DNA from: Salvia splendens
Lineage: Eukaryota; Streptophyta; Magnoliopsida; Lamiales; Lamiaceae
DNA length: 64,000 bases
Direction: 5' to 3'
NCBI RefSeq assembly: GCF_004379255.2
Contig: NC_056036.1
Coordinates: 37,214,076 to 37,278,075 of the forward strand
Positions 1 through 10,311 of the stretch are shown piece by piece. A program made the position numbers and the translations under genes. Within the stretch, counting starts at the first letter, position 1. Each line of letters starts with the position of its first letter. Under the pieces are notes generated by a model, which was given only the letters and a program-made list of their open reading frames with translations, was not told where the DNA came from and made no database searches.

Positions 1-88
1 AGATAATCCTGCTGATATGTTCACCAAGCCGATCCCGCAGAGCAAGTTTCAACATTGTTTGGACTTGCTTAACGTCATGAGCTGTTAA
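1..88 (+). pseudogene. 3' end of a Copia pol gene (RNase H tail), cut by window edge
   Basis: The reading frame starting at base 2 gives 28 residues beginning DNPADMFTKPIPQSKF and ends at TAA 86-88. The ADMxTKP motif is the characteristic last stretch of the Ty1/Copia polyprotein, after the RNase H domain. Only the tail is inside the window, so intactness of the rest cannot be judged. It lies just upstream of a polypurine tract and LTR, the order expected of a plus-strand Copia element. Confidence 0.85.
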
Positions 89-158
89 TTGCCTGAGGAG
101 GGAAAATCTGAGGCAAGGAAGGAGAAGTCTGTTCGTCTGGCATTGTAATGATGCATCT

Positions 159-690
159 GCAAGGGAGAATTCAAGTCAAGGTAGAGATTTGTTAGTATGC
201 CTTGAATCTGTATAGGATTATGTTTCCTAATTGGGATAGGATTATGTTTCCTATGCCCAGTCTGTCTCATGTGTGCCTCTTTATATGGGAGTAGAGCACA
301 TAATTCTGTAATCTGAAATCTGTAGCCATAATCCGAAAACATTCTAAATAAAATCTGTTCTCCATTTCCTGCCCGTGCAAGGGAGAATTCAAGTCAAGGT
401 AGAGATTTGTTAGTATGTCTTGAATCTGTATAGGATTATGTTTCCTAATTGGGATAGGATTATGTTTCCTAGGCCCAGTCTGTCTCATGTGTGCCTCTTT
501 ATATGGGAGTAGAGCACATAATTCTGTAATTTGAAATCTGTAGCCATAATCCGAAAACACTCTAAATAAAATTTGTTCTCCGTTTCCTGCCCGTGGACGT
601 AGCCAACGACGTTGGTGAACCACGTAATTCTGTGTCTTCTTTATGTTTCTGTTTATCTCGATTACACAATTGTTCTATTCTGTCACAACA
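159..690 (+). mobile_element. Copia 3' LTR with a 218-bp tandem duplication of PPT plus LTR start
   Basis: Two near-identical 218-bp units lie head to tail (159-376 and 377-594). Each begins with a purine-rich stretch, then TGTTAGTATG, the probable LTR start (190 and 408). The second unit runs on through GTGGACGTAGCC and ends TCACAACA at 690, so the complete LTR is most likely 408-690 (about 283 bp, TGT...ACA). The first unit is a truncated extra copy. Short reading frames in both strands here are not genes. Confidence 0.75.
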
Positions 691-3181
691 AACTAGTTCG
701 GATTGTCGAGTGCAACAGACGTTTGATGTTGTCCGCTTTAGATCAAGTCCGCACGGATTTGTTTTTGGGTCACTCCCAAAATGCTTCAAACTGATTAGGG
801 GTCGTACAAGATTATATATCCTTCCAACTTCCCTCAGGCTCCCAATGTGGGATGGGTTTGTCCATAACACTGCTAATTAGTGCGTATCAAGAAATATACA
901 CAGCATTGAAAATTTCTGGTTTGAGTGAAATCAAACTAACACTTGTTACGAGCCTGCTACAATAAAATGCAACTTAATAGTAGTAAAAAAATATCTAAAT
1001 ATTGGCACACGCATTTTTAACATAGGTGGAGACTCCATTACAACTTGGTTGCTTACTTACATTGCTACTTAATTTATGTAGGTTTGTGTGAGGAATTGTT
1101 CCGACTAAGACCGTAAACTTTTGTAAAAAATTTATCTGACAATAGATTCACCAGTCTCAACTAGCTAGCTCGAATATTTCAAAATTGTCCATTCCATACT
1201 ACCTAAGTCTCATAAAAATAAAAACTATTTTCATTTTGGACCGTCCCTTAAAAATATTAATTTTTTGAATCTTTCTATTTTAGGGCATGGACTTCACAAT
1301 CGACTAACAATACTTTCACTATTTTTTCTCTTCATCTTTCTTAAGTTATCGATTTTTCTTTTTTTCTCTCCTGTTTTATTAATTTTTCACTCATATTTTA
1401 CCAATTGTGCATTAAAACTCGTGTCGTTTCATAAGTTTCAAAATTTTTGAGGCCGGGGGTAGTATTATTTTAGGTGAAATAGTTAATAAATGTTGTCTAA
1501 TTGGCTCCTATTTCAAAGGTTGAGAATTTTTCTTGTTTTTTAGTAAATGCCAACAATTCTTCGTTACGTCCACGTAATCTTCTATTTAGCGGGGAATTTG
1601 TTTGATTAGTGTCTAACAACATCCACTCATTATTATAGATTTTAAAATTTGTGCCTAATTTACAAATTGAATTTAAACTTGTTATTTTAGTGCAATCAAC
1701 CCAGAAAATAATTATTCAATAGTAGGAGTACTAGTTAGGAAATTAAGTCCTCGTTCATTCTCGAGAAAAAAGACGAACAACAAACAATCATTACAAGAAA
1801 AAAAAACAATTATCACCAAAATTTTTCGAGGAGAATTCCGAGCAATGGGTGCACGTAGATGCTTTTTTTCCAAGCACCATATGTGTGCTCGCAATGAAAC
1901 GGCATTTTCAAGCACATGCCGTTAGGATAATTTTCTTCCTTTTTCGAGAACTATTGTGTGCTCCTAAATAAATTTCAAGTAAAAAATTAAGTCTTTATTT
2001 TTCCACCGGCAGTTAATGGTTGCTACGAAATTTTCGAGAAGATTTACGAGGTAGTATAATTTTTTTTGTTAACTATTCTTCTAAATTTGTGCTTCAAGTT
2101 TCTAACTGTATATTTCATCCATCTCATACTCTTTCCTTTTTAGTTCGTTTTACGAGAGTATGCATATTCTAATTTTAGATTTTATTTTCTCGCTAATGAG
2201 GTGAGACTCATTCTCCACTAACAATACTTCAATTACTTTTTCTTTGTATTTCTCTCTTATTTTACCAATTTTACATTAAAACTCGTACTTAACCAAAGGT
2301 GCATACTCTTGTGGGACAAATGGAGTATCACATTTGGTTTTATTTGCATTCGAGCTTATGTGATGCTCGACTGAAACTCCGACCACAATGTTGAGAATTC
2401 CGAGCAAAATATGGTATTCGTACACTAATATCCTGAGCACAGTTAAGGTGATCGGAACTTACGAGTTGGACAACCGCCGAAATGTGCTCCATATATTACA
2501 TCCGAGCAAATTTTCCCTTTTCTGAGCATAAGAGTGCTCGGAAAATATTTTTTTTAGTTAGTAGTGATTATTACAATTATTAAAAAAGATTAATAAATAG
2601 CTTAACAAAATCGCCCCTTTTAATGACAAATACACTTGTGTATTAGCACAAGAAAATTTCTTAAAGCTAATAGCCTAACTTTCCACTTTGTTCCATAGTC
2701 CAATTTGACATTTTAGCTCCTCTAAAAAGTTGTGGATAAGTGAAGCGTATTAGAAGACTTAGTAGTAATTACTTTAAACTTATTAGTGCGATGGTATGAC
2801 ACGCAAATAGAATTAAATTTATTTTCGTTGTTTATGAGATTTTAGTTTAGATTATTTACATATTCAACAAATCGTCTTTGTAATTGAACGATTAAAACCT
2901 AATTTTATATTTTCATGATAAAAATGGGTTTTTATTTGATTATTTTCACTAGTGAACAAAGTATTGAATTCTCTAAACTTATTATGAACATGGTTGCATC
3001 ATGTATGTATTTAATATGGGCACACAGTTGATAATTTAAATGTTTATTTGAAGAAAAGATTTAGACACATATTTGAGTGGTCGAAACTATACTCAGGCAT
3101 ACCGCCCATGATATTACTATTCACCACAAAGTGAGGTAATGGACAAAATACGGGTATTTCGTGCTAATCAGAAAAAAAAAA
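691..3181. other. Gene-free AT-rich stretch with degraded MITEs
   Basis: No convincing coding region. Degenerate Stowaway-like elements lie near 1197-1465 and 2117-2327 (see separate entry). Between 1830 and 2545 the heptamer CCGAGCA or its reverse complement, or one-base variants, recurs in both orientations, including a shared GAGAATTCCGAGCAA at about 1831 and 2393. That could be the subterminal repeat zone of an unclassified DNA transposon, but I could not find its ends. Confidence 0.5.
2117..2327. mobile_element. Degenerate Stowaway-like MITE
   Basis: The left end carries a diverged CATCCATCTCATACTC and the right end GGGACAAATGGAGTA. The internal text (tgaggtgagactcattctcc, then ttaaaactcgt) matches the body of the better preserved Stowaway at 8844-9039. 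A similar, even more decayed copy is probably at 1197-1465. Mariner-type TA target sites cannot be read with certainty. Confidence 0.45.
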
Positions 3182-4349
3182 GAGTGAACTGCAAAAAATG
3201 GTCCATGGACTATGAGTTTATCTCATTCATAGTCCATGGACTTTAAAAATATCATTAAATAATCCTGGACTAAGTGTTTATCTCAAATTTGGTCATTTTG
3301 CCATTTTTTTATACGAAAATACCCTTTTAAGCATTTGAGCAATTTGGTATTTTTACATTTTTAACATTTTAAATCTGATATTATTTCAGTGGTGTACTAA
3401 ATCTGATATTATTTCAAAATTATCATTCTTCTTACCTTTTGTCATCCTTCACTTTGTTTCTTTATTTCAATCTTAGATTTAATTTTATAAAATTAAGTTT
3501 TAAATTTAAATTTTTAAATATCAATAAATTTTTATTAATTATTAAAATTATTAAATAACAAAACATAATAGTTTTAATCAATATTTGATAGTGTCTAATA
3601 TTTAATCAACAAGGTATGCTGACGTCAACTTAGTTTTAATCAATATTTAATAGTTTTAATCATAAATAGATCATATAACACGATTTATTCTAAAATAAAT
3701 ATGCATCTAATGTAAGACTAATATAATTTTCATTTATTTATTTAAAAACAATCAAAATTAACTAGAAGATTTCAACAAAAATACTCCTATATCAAATTTT
3801 TAGTAGTATCAAATTTTTAGTCAACTTCATAATATTTAATCACAAGCTTATAACAACCCAACGAAGGCTAATAGAATAGCTCTTATTTTTCCATCATGAT
3901 TAATATTATTTTTCTGTACTTCTTCAATTCAGCTGAATATTATATTAAATAACAAAAATAATAGTTTTAATCAATATTTATAGTGTCCATAAATTAATAC
4001 TCATTTTTATTAAAAAATTATTAATATTTAAAAATTAATTTTATAAAATTAAAAATCTAATATTGAAATAAAGAAACAAAGTGAAGGATGACAAAAGGGA
4101 AGAAGAATGATAATTTTGAAATAATATCATATTTAGTACATCACTTAAATAATATCAGCTTTAAAATGTTAAAAGTGTAAAAGACCAAATTGCCCAAACG
4201 CTCAAAAGGGTATTTTCGTATCAAAAATGGCAAAAGGACTGAATTGGAGATAAACCCTTAGTCCAGAGTTGTCTGACAATATTTTTAAAGTCTAGGGACT
4301 ATGAGCGAGATAAATCCATAATCCAGGGACCATTTTTGTAGTTCAATCT
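3182..4349. mobile_element. Fold-back Mutator-like MITE
   Basis: Starts GAGTGAACTGCAAAAAATGG and ends with its complement (ccatttttgtagttcaatc). The inverted repeat is very long: text near 3390-3480 (tattatttcaaaattatcattctt) reappears inverted at about 4060-4140. The element is therefore mostly two arms round an AT-rich centre with no ORF. Flanks are A-rich, so the 9-bp target duplication (aaaaaaaaa / taaaaaaaa) is weak evidence. The right half of another copy sits at 46,606-46,914, and the same GAGTGAACTGC terminus occurs on the Pack-MULE at 10,321. Confidence 0.75.
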
Positions 4350-4662
4350 AAAAAAAATTATCTTTCCATAGTTTTGGTGATACATTTCATTTTGGTATAA
4401 AATGGACAAAAATACGTGTGTATCGTGCTAATGAGTGAAAATATGTTTTTTTTTCTAGTTTTAGTGATATACATTTAAATTTTGGAACGTAAATCAAGAA
4501 AATTACTCCTTTATGAGTTAAATGAAAAAAAAAGATAAGAAGAAGTAATAAAAAGTTAGGAAATGCTATAAGAGAGAATAAACTTGAAAAATAAGTTATT
4601 TTATTAAAAATAAATAAATATCTCACTTATCTTGTGGTATAAATAGAGTAATAAAATAAGTA

Positions 4663-4915
4663 CTCCTTTTATTCCATGGTAGTAGAGTCATTTTGTCATT
4701 TTGGTACGTTTCATAATAGTGAAGTCATTTTCCTTTTTAGTAAAAGTCAACACATTTGTTCTCACTTACTTTACTCTCTCGTACTTTATTCTCTCTTCAT
4801 TTCTCTACCTTTTCAATACATATTTTACCTCTTTCTTTACTTAACTCACTTAACACAATTTTTCTTAAATTGCGTGCTGAAAAGAAACGTCACCACTACT
4901 ATGGAACGGAGGGAT
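4663..4915. mobile_element. Stowaway-type MITE
   Basis: Left end CTCCTTTTATTCCATGGTAG and right end ctactatggaacggagggat are inverted copies flanked by TA. The same family is present in opposite orientation at 11,853-12,099, sharing the ccatagtagtagag and acttttactaaaaa text. Confidence 0.7.
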
Positions 4916-5725
4916 TATTTATCTAGGCTTGAGGTAGTATCGTTTAGGGAGTAGGTTAATATGGAGAGAGAATATATATATATACTTTCAATATGTAATG
5001 TATATAGTGTATAAAAATTGGCCATATAAGTGAATCTGTGAATGTATCAGATTAGTTCAAATAGTTTTATTAGTCTGAAGAATTTTCAAAAGCTCAAATA
5101 AATAACAAATTACAAATTACAAATTCTAAGTATTATAAGTATTCAATAATAATGTATTTCACTTTTGTTTTCGACGTGAAGGTTAATGTAACTTAAATTG
5201 TTAAAGGCATTGTAGATATCAGTACTATAGGAATTTAAAAATTTTGGTTCAATTAATCAACTGATCTTAACAGTATGGTTTTCCGTTGTACTGGTTGAAT
5301 TGGCCCCGTCGATATTTAAAACAATGGTATTGTCTCTTAATTTTAATGAATGAACAAGAGATTATATTTCCTCAATTCATCACTAATAAACTTCTCATTT
5401 ATTTTTTGTAATAGATCCTCCTATTCTATTAATTTTATCTCATTCACATTTTATTATAAAATTAATATATAAAAATAAAATTCTTTCAATTACCTTCGCA
5501 ATTCACTTTTGTGTGAGATCAATATTGTAGCATTATTGGACAGATGGAGTAGCATATGTAAATTGAATCATTAGTAGTAGTTGTTGTCATAAAATTGCAA
5601 ACAATATTGCATCTTATCTTGAAAGACGTAGAAAAAGGGAACAAAGGCAGCAGTGAAAGTAGAGTGAGACCTAACTCTAAGACTAAGACTAAGACTAGTA
5701 TAGGGAGGCGTAGCTGGGTGGTAAT

Positions 5726-5852
5726 TAATGATATTAAAAGTGTCTTTTTATTGCCTAACTCTGATTAATATAATGATTAGGTTAAGATTGGTGGGTGGAA
5801 TTATATTACGATCCCCAATATCTTAAAAGTCATCACTTATATTGATAATTTG
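5726..5852. repeat. Dispersed repeat, inverted copy inside the Pack-MULE
   Basis: About 127 bases (ttaatgatattaaaagtg ... gataatttggg) match the reverse complement of 10,661-10,790 with only a few differences, including the stretch gcctaactctgattaatata. Flanking bases do not match, so the edges are sharp. Confidence 0.8.
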
Positions 5853-6038
5853 GGTTTCCAGAAAATCACACATTTCAATGAATGAGTAAATATAGGGGCA
5901 AAAACGTCAGCAGAGAGAGAAATATTTAGAGAGAGAATATGCATTAGAAGAAAAGAATAAAGATACGTGTTCGCAATTTTCCATCACGACAGAATAGAAT
6001 GAAAGCGTACCCTCATTTGCTGAAAATTATGATTTTTA

Positions 6039-8446
6039 GAGCATCCACAGTGAATAGTCTGCCCAGCATCGGCGGACGCCATGCGGCGGACGATGGCACA
6101 TCTATCGTCCGCGGATGATAGGCCTTCGACCAGGTATCGTCCGCGGTATCATCCGCCCAGGGACGGAACCAGAAAATTATATAAGCCGGTGCTAAAATTT
6201 AAAAATATATTAATATTTCAAATATACAAAATGGAGTGCTTCTTTATAATTTTTATGAATCGAAATGCCAAAAGATAATTATTTCAATGCATCTCCGTGT
6301 CATGAAACTATCAAAAAAGAATAGTCTCATTATTTTTATTTCAATTTTGTTTACAGATTTTCCACTCAAAGTGATTCTTTAATAATTCACAATTTAACTC
6401 GAAATTATATTACTATTATTATTTGAAGCACTTAAAATTAACAATTCAACATCATTCTCTATTTTTTTTAAAATATCAATAATTGTATTGAAAAACAACA
6501 AGATTTATTAGAGGCAATTTTATCAAAATAAAATATTATTACTATTGCTACTGTATATACAAAATTACTATTTTAGGAGTAATTATATTTGTTTCAAGAG
6601 GCAACTTAATCAAAATAACACATATATCTACAGAAAATCAGATAAACTAAGAAAATGAGATACATAATTATTTTCTTTTCTAATTATTCAGTGAAAATAT
6701 ATCGTTGTCGCATGTAGGATTTAATTACTCTTCTAAATTGAATAAAATAAAAACCAAGAAAGTCCAACAATAAAAATATTAATGGCCCAACAATTAATAG
6801 CTAATAAGCCATAGTAGATCATCTTCTTCAACAATTGTTCAAAAAACGCCTCGCCAGAGAAACAGAGAAGGACTTAGACGGCCATGGGTACAGGGTTCCG
6901 TAACGGCCAAGCCCCCGCTGAAGCGGTGGCTTGGCCAAGGGTATCTCTGTCCCTACGTCCGCCCCACTCCGGGCGAGGCGGACGATACCGCGGACGATGC
7001 AACGCATTTTCCTTTTTTTTTAATTCTTAAAAATTTATATATATAAACCACAACTTCCTTTCACTCTTCCATTCTCTATTTACGCTATAAAATGAATCCC
7101 GGTGATTACCCAAGTCCGAATAGTCTGATGTTCGGTGGTGGTGCACGGTGGCCGGGTACAACCCCTGATGAATACCGGTCATTTGACTCCAACACCCAGT
7201 ACGATCCCGATTTCAGTACGGATTCGTACGGGCTGTCAGACATGGAGCCGTCTCCCACCCGCGCCCCTGCCCCACCCCGCTGCCGCCGCCTCTGCCTCGG
7301 GCTGCGCCACCAAGAAGAAGCGGAACAGGCAAAGGGCCCAGAAGTTGCCACTTCCGGAGAAGAATGAAGAGTTCGCCTCAGGGAGGACGAACTACAACCC
7401 CGGATGAAATCATCGTCTTGACGAGGTGTTGGATTGATATTTGAGAGGACCCGGTGTTTGCTAACAACCAAAAGCAAATCGCGTACTGGGAGCGCATCGC
7501 TAATCGCTACAACGAGGCTAAGCCGGCGGCCGCCTACAAGCGTCATAGGGAGCAGCTCCGCAAGCACTGGGATCAGGTGAAGAAGCAGGTCAATTTGTTC
7601 TCGTCGGAGTACGAGAAGTGCTTGAGGGAGCAGGGCAGCGGCCAGAGTTTGACTGATGTGCGCGATAGAGCGCTTGCGTCGTACATTTCATTGTACGGCG
7701 ATTTGAAGCATTACAACTCCTGGCTCCTCTTGAAGGACAAGCAGAAATTCCATGGAGGGATTATGCCCCTATCGGCTGCGACGAAGAGGACGAAGAACAC
7801 CGCCACCGGTGATTATACGAGCAGCGACAGCGACGCACCCCCGATGGACCTCAACCAGCCGATGTACGAGGATGAGAGTTCCGACACACCGATGTCCTAC
7901 CGGCGTCCTATTGGCATCAAGGCTGCCAAGAACAAGGGCAAGGCGAAGGCGACATCCTCACAGGCCTCGGCCCCGACCCGGATCGCGACCCCAGCCCCGA
8001 CTTCGGCTGCGGGACATGCCTACGCGGAGTTGGTGGCGGCCGCCAACCGGAGGACGTTGTTGGACATGCACCACGCCCTCATGCAGTGCGAGGACCTGGG
8101 CAAAGCCGAATACCTCAAGTGGATGATCGATGATCTGTGCCGCAAGCTGAGAATGATGTAGAGTATGCTCTTCCTATTATGTGTAGTGAACTTGTTTTTA
8201 TTTCTAACTCTTGTAACTTTTTTTTATTAGTAATGTAGGATTTGCCTTTTATCGTGGTGCTTTTATAATTTTGCATGACATATTTGAAAACATAAAAAAA
8301 TTAATTAACAAAATAGTGGTTAAAACTATAGGGCGGACTTTAGGGTGTCTCACTACAGGTGGAATGATAGGAGAATAGAATGATGATGTGGCAGAGCATA
8401 GGGCGCCCTATAGGACGGACTATAGGACGCCCCATTGTGGATGCTA
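6039..8446 (+). mobile_element. PIF/Harbinger element carrying only ORF1
   Basis: Terminal inverted repeats GAGCATCCACAGTG (left) and CATTGTGGATGCTA (right) are flanked by the 3-bp target duplication TTA (6036-6038, 8447-8449), the PIF/Harbinger signature. Inside is one gene, the Myb-like ORF1; no DDE transposase is recognisable. The GC-rich subterminal zone (cggacgat repeats) is split: about 6165-6870 is AT-rich and unrelated, and the cggacgat text resumes near 6950, so a further insertion is likely there. Confidence 0.8.
7092..8161 (+). pseudogene. Harbinger ORF1 (Myb/SANT-like DNA-binding protein), broken
   Basis: The ORF1 protein of PIF/Harbinger elements helps the transposase bind DNA; host annotations often mislabel it glutathione S-transferase T3-like. 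The start MNPGDYPSPNS is at 7092, but the frame is lost near 7270 and shifts again near 7400 where NYxP is followed by the Myb-like helix region (DEIIVLTRCWIDI). A TGA at 7432-7434 interrupts it, and the longest intact piece is 7454-8161 (VFANNQKQIAYWERIANRYNE onward, ending RKLRMM). Two frameshifts plus one stop make it a pseudogene. Codon use is GC-rich compared with the surrounding DNA. Confidence 0.8.
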
Positions 8447-8523
8447 TTACTCCTCCATTAATCACAAGTTTATAAAAATTTCAGCATCAAAATTTCAAAA
8501 AGTTGTAAATTATTTGACTTTTA

Positions 8524-8789
8524 CTCCCTTCTTGCCCCAAAATTGTCACATTTTGATTTTGTAAAAGTATACTTACTCATTTCCTGAAAATTTATCACTT
8601 GTTTCAATTTTGATCGTCCACAGTGGACCCCATATTCTATTAACTCATTGTCACTCACATTTTATTATAAAATTAATATATAAAAATAGGACTCATATGT
8701 CATTAACTTTTTCAACTCACTTTTTATTACATTATATTTTTTCAAACTCGTCCGGGTCAAATGGTGACGAATTATTAGGAATGGAAGAG
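8524..8789. mobile_element. Stowaway-type MITE (diverged)
   Basis: Begins TA-CTCCCTTCTTGCCCC and ends aatggaagag-TA. The middle (cacattttattataaaattaatatataaaaatagg) is shared with the copies at 27,054-27,306, 52,334-52,471 and, inverted, 61,162-61,414, marking one family. Confidence 0.65.
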
Positions 8790-8843
8790 TAATCGAAAGT
8801 GGTCTAGGTAGCACAACGGGGCAAATTTAGTTGAGCCACATCG

Positions 8844-9039
8844 CACTTCCTTTTTCGTCCGTCCCCAAAGAGTATGAACATTTCAATTTTGGAAACTCTC
8901 TTCTCTCTAATGAGGTGGGACTCACTCTCGACTAACAATACTTAAAAAAAATTCTCTATCTATCTCTCTCTTACTTTACAAATAATGCTTTAAAACCCGT
9001 GCCGAAACTAAAGTTCATACTCTTTGAGGACGGAGGGAG
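8844..9039. mobile_element. Stowaway-type MITE
   Basis: Left end CTTTTTCGTCCGTCCCCAAA with agtatgaac; right end gttcatactctttgaggacggagggag followed by TA, an inverted match. Non-coding. Confidence 0.7.
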
Positions 9040-9687
9040 TATTAAATTGAATTTTTCTTTTTTCTTTTCTTTTTTCTTTCTAAATTTCATCTTTAAATTT
9101 AATAAACAATATATTCATTTTAAAATAAATCAAATCCCAGCTATAAATTCTAACTCTTTGCATTTATCTCTTTTCAGTTCTCTTAAATCTCATCTGTGTT
9201 ACTGTGTAATGTTTTATTTTAATTATTTAATTGTTTAATTACTCCGTTAAAATCATGGTTGGGGACCATCGTTAATTCATAGCTCGATTGTATAGGTTTG
9301 TTTGACTTATTTAAGTCCATGGATTAGGAAATTAGGATTTAAAGCTTAAAGCTCTATCAATAGTCGCTTCGTCATTCTTTCTTGTTTTTAATTCACATTA
9401 GTAGTGAATCGGATATTTTGTTTTGAATATGATTTGTTAATTTTCAAGAACTTCCTCAGTCGCGCGCAAACGATTAACTTCTTTTCTTCACTAGATTTAA
9501 GAAAATAATATTTATTGATTACGAGAATAATATTTATTGATTACGAGAGAGAATAAAGAAGTTTGAGAGAAAGAATGTGTTTTGTTTTTGTTAAAAAAGA
9601 AGATCAATCACTTGTAATGGAACAATCCAAAATGAAAAATTGGTCACTTTGGATAAGACATAATGAATTATCACTTTGTAATTTATA

Positions 9688-9906
9688 CTCCCTCCGTCCC
9701 GCAAAATTTATCTCATTTTATCATTTTAGTCTGTCCCACAAAGTTTGTCCTAGTTGAAATCTTTACAGAAATAGACATTAATTACACCCTCAATCTCCTG
9801 AATGTGCACTCTTATTCCACTACACACCTCCATTTAATACAAAATTAAACAATTTTTAAAATCTGCATCGTGCTAAACTGGAACAAATTTTGTGGGAAGG
9901 AGAGAG
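9688..9906. mobile_element. Stowaway MITE
   Basis: Starts CTCCCTCCGTCCCGCAAAAT after TA and ends attttgtgggaaggagagag before TA. The terminal inverted repeat and the TA duplication are those of Tc1/mariner-type Stowaway elements. Confidence 0.8.
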
Positions 9907-10311
9907 TATCAAACAGACATGTCTTACATTCTCCGACAACTAGAAACTTGACATTGAAACGTTAACTAAATTTTTTTTCCTAGGCTAAAAAATCTAAGAA
10001 AGTTTGAGAAAATATAAAATCATGTCTGTATTTTCCTTCTTGTTCTGAAATCTTGGGTGTGTAAATTTTGTTTACAAACTAGGGAGTGGAGTACTATACA
10101 TTATGTGTCACTGATAGGCATAAGAGATTTTGATCCACAGTCCCTTTCTCTAGATTATTTACCTTCATGTTACATGATTCTGGGTATAATACATTTTAAA
10201 TTGTCGTATTTGCCTGATTTACAATTACAACAGGATTCTAAAAGCATGAAAAAATATCGTCCCCAAACTCTCAAGCCATCAAATTTTGTCAATATATAGA
10301 GTGTAACGTAT

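Larger units (their letters stand above)
4350..6038. other. Gene-free AT-rich stretch
   Basis: No supported gene. It contains a Stowaway-type MITE (4663-4915), a second very degraded one around 5305-5555, and a 5726-5852 segment that recurs inverted inside the Pack-MULE at 10,661-10,790. A short (AT)n run lies near 4974-4983. Confidence 0.6.
8447..10311. other. Gene-free stretch with three Stowaway MITEs
   Basis: No coding region is supported. The three MITEs are listed separately; the remainder (9042-9687, 9909-10311) is AT-rich DNA with nothing recognisable. Confidence 0.6.

Noticed and set aside
593..880. Plus-strand 95-codon and minus-strand 102-codon frames near the Copia LTR
   Set aside because: They fall in LTR sequence and its flank, have no domain, and overlap each other on opposite strands.
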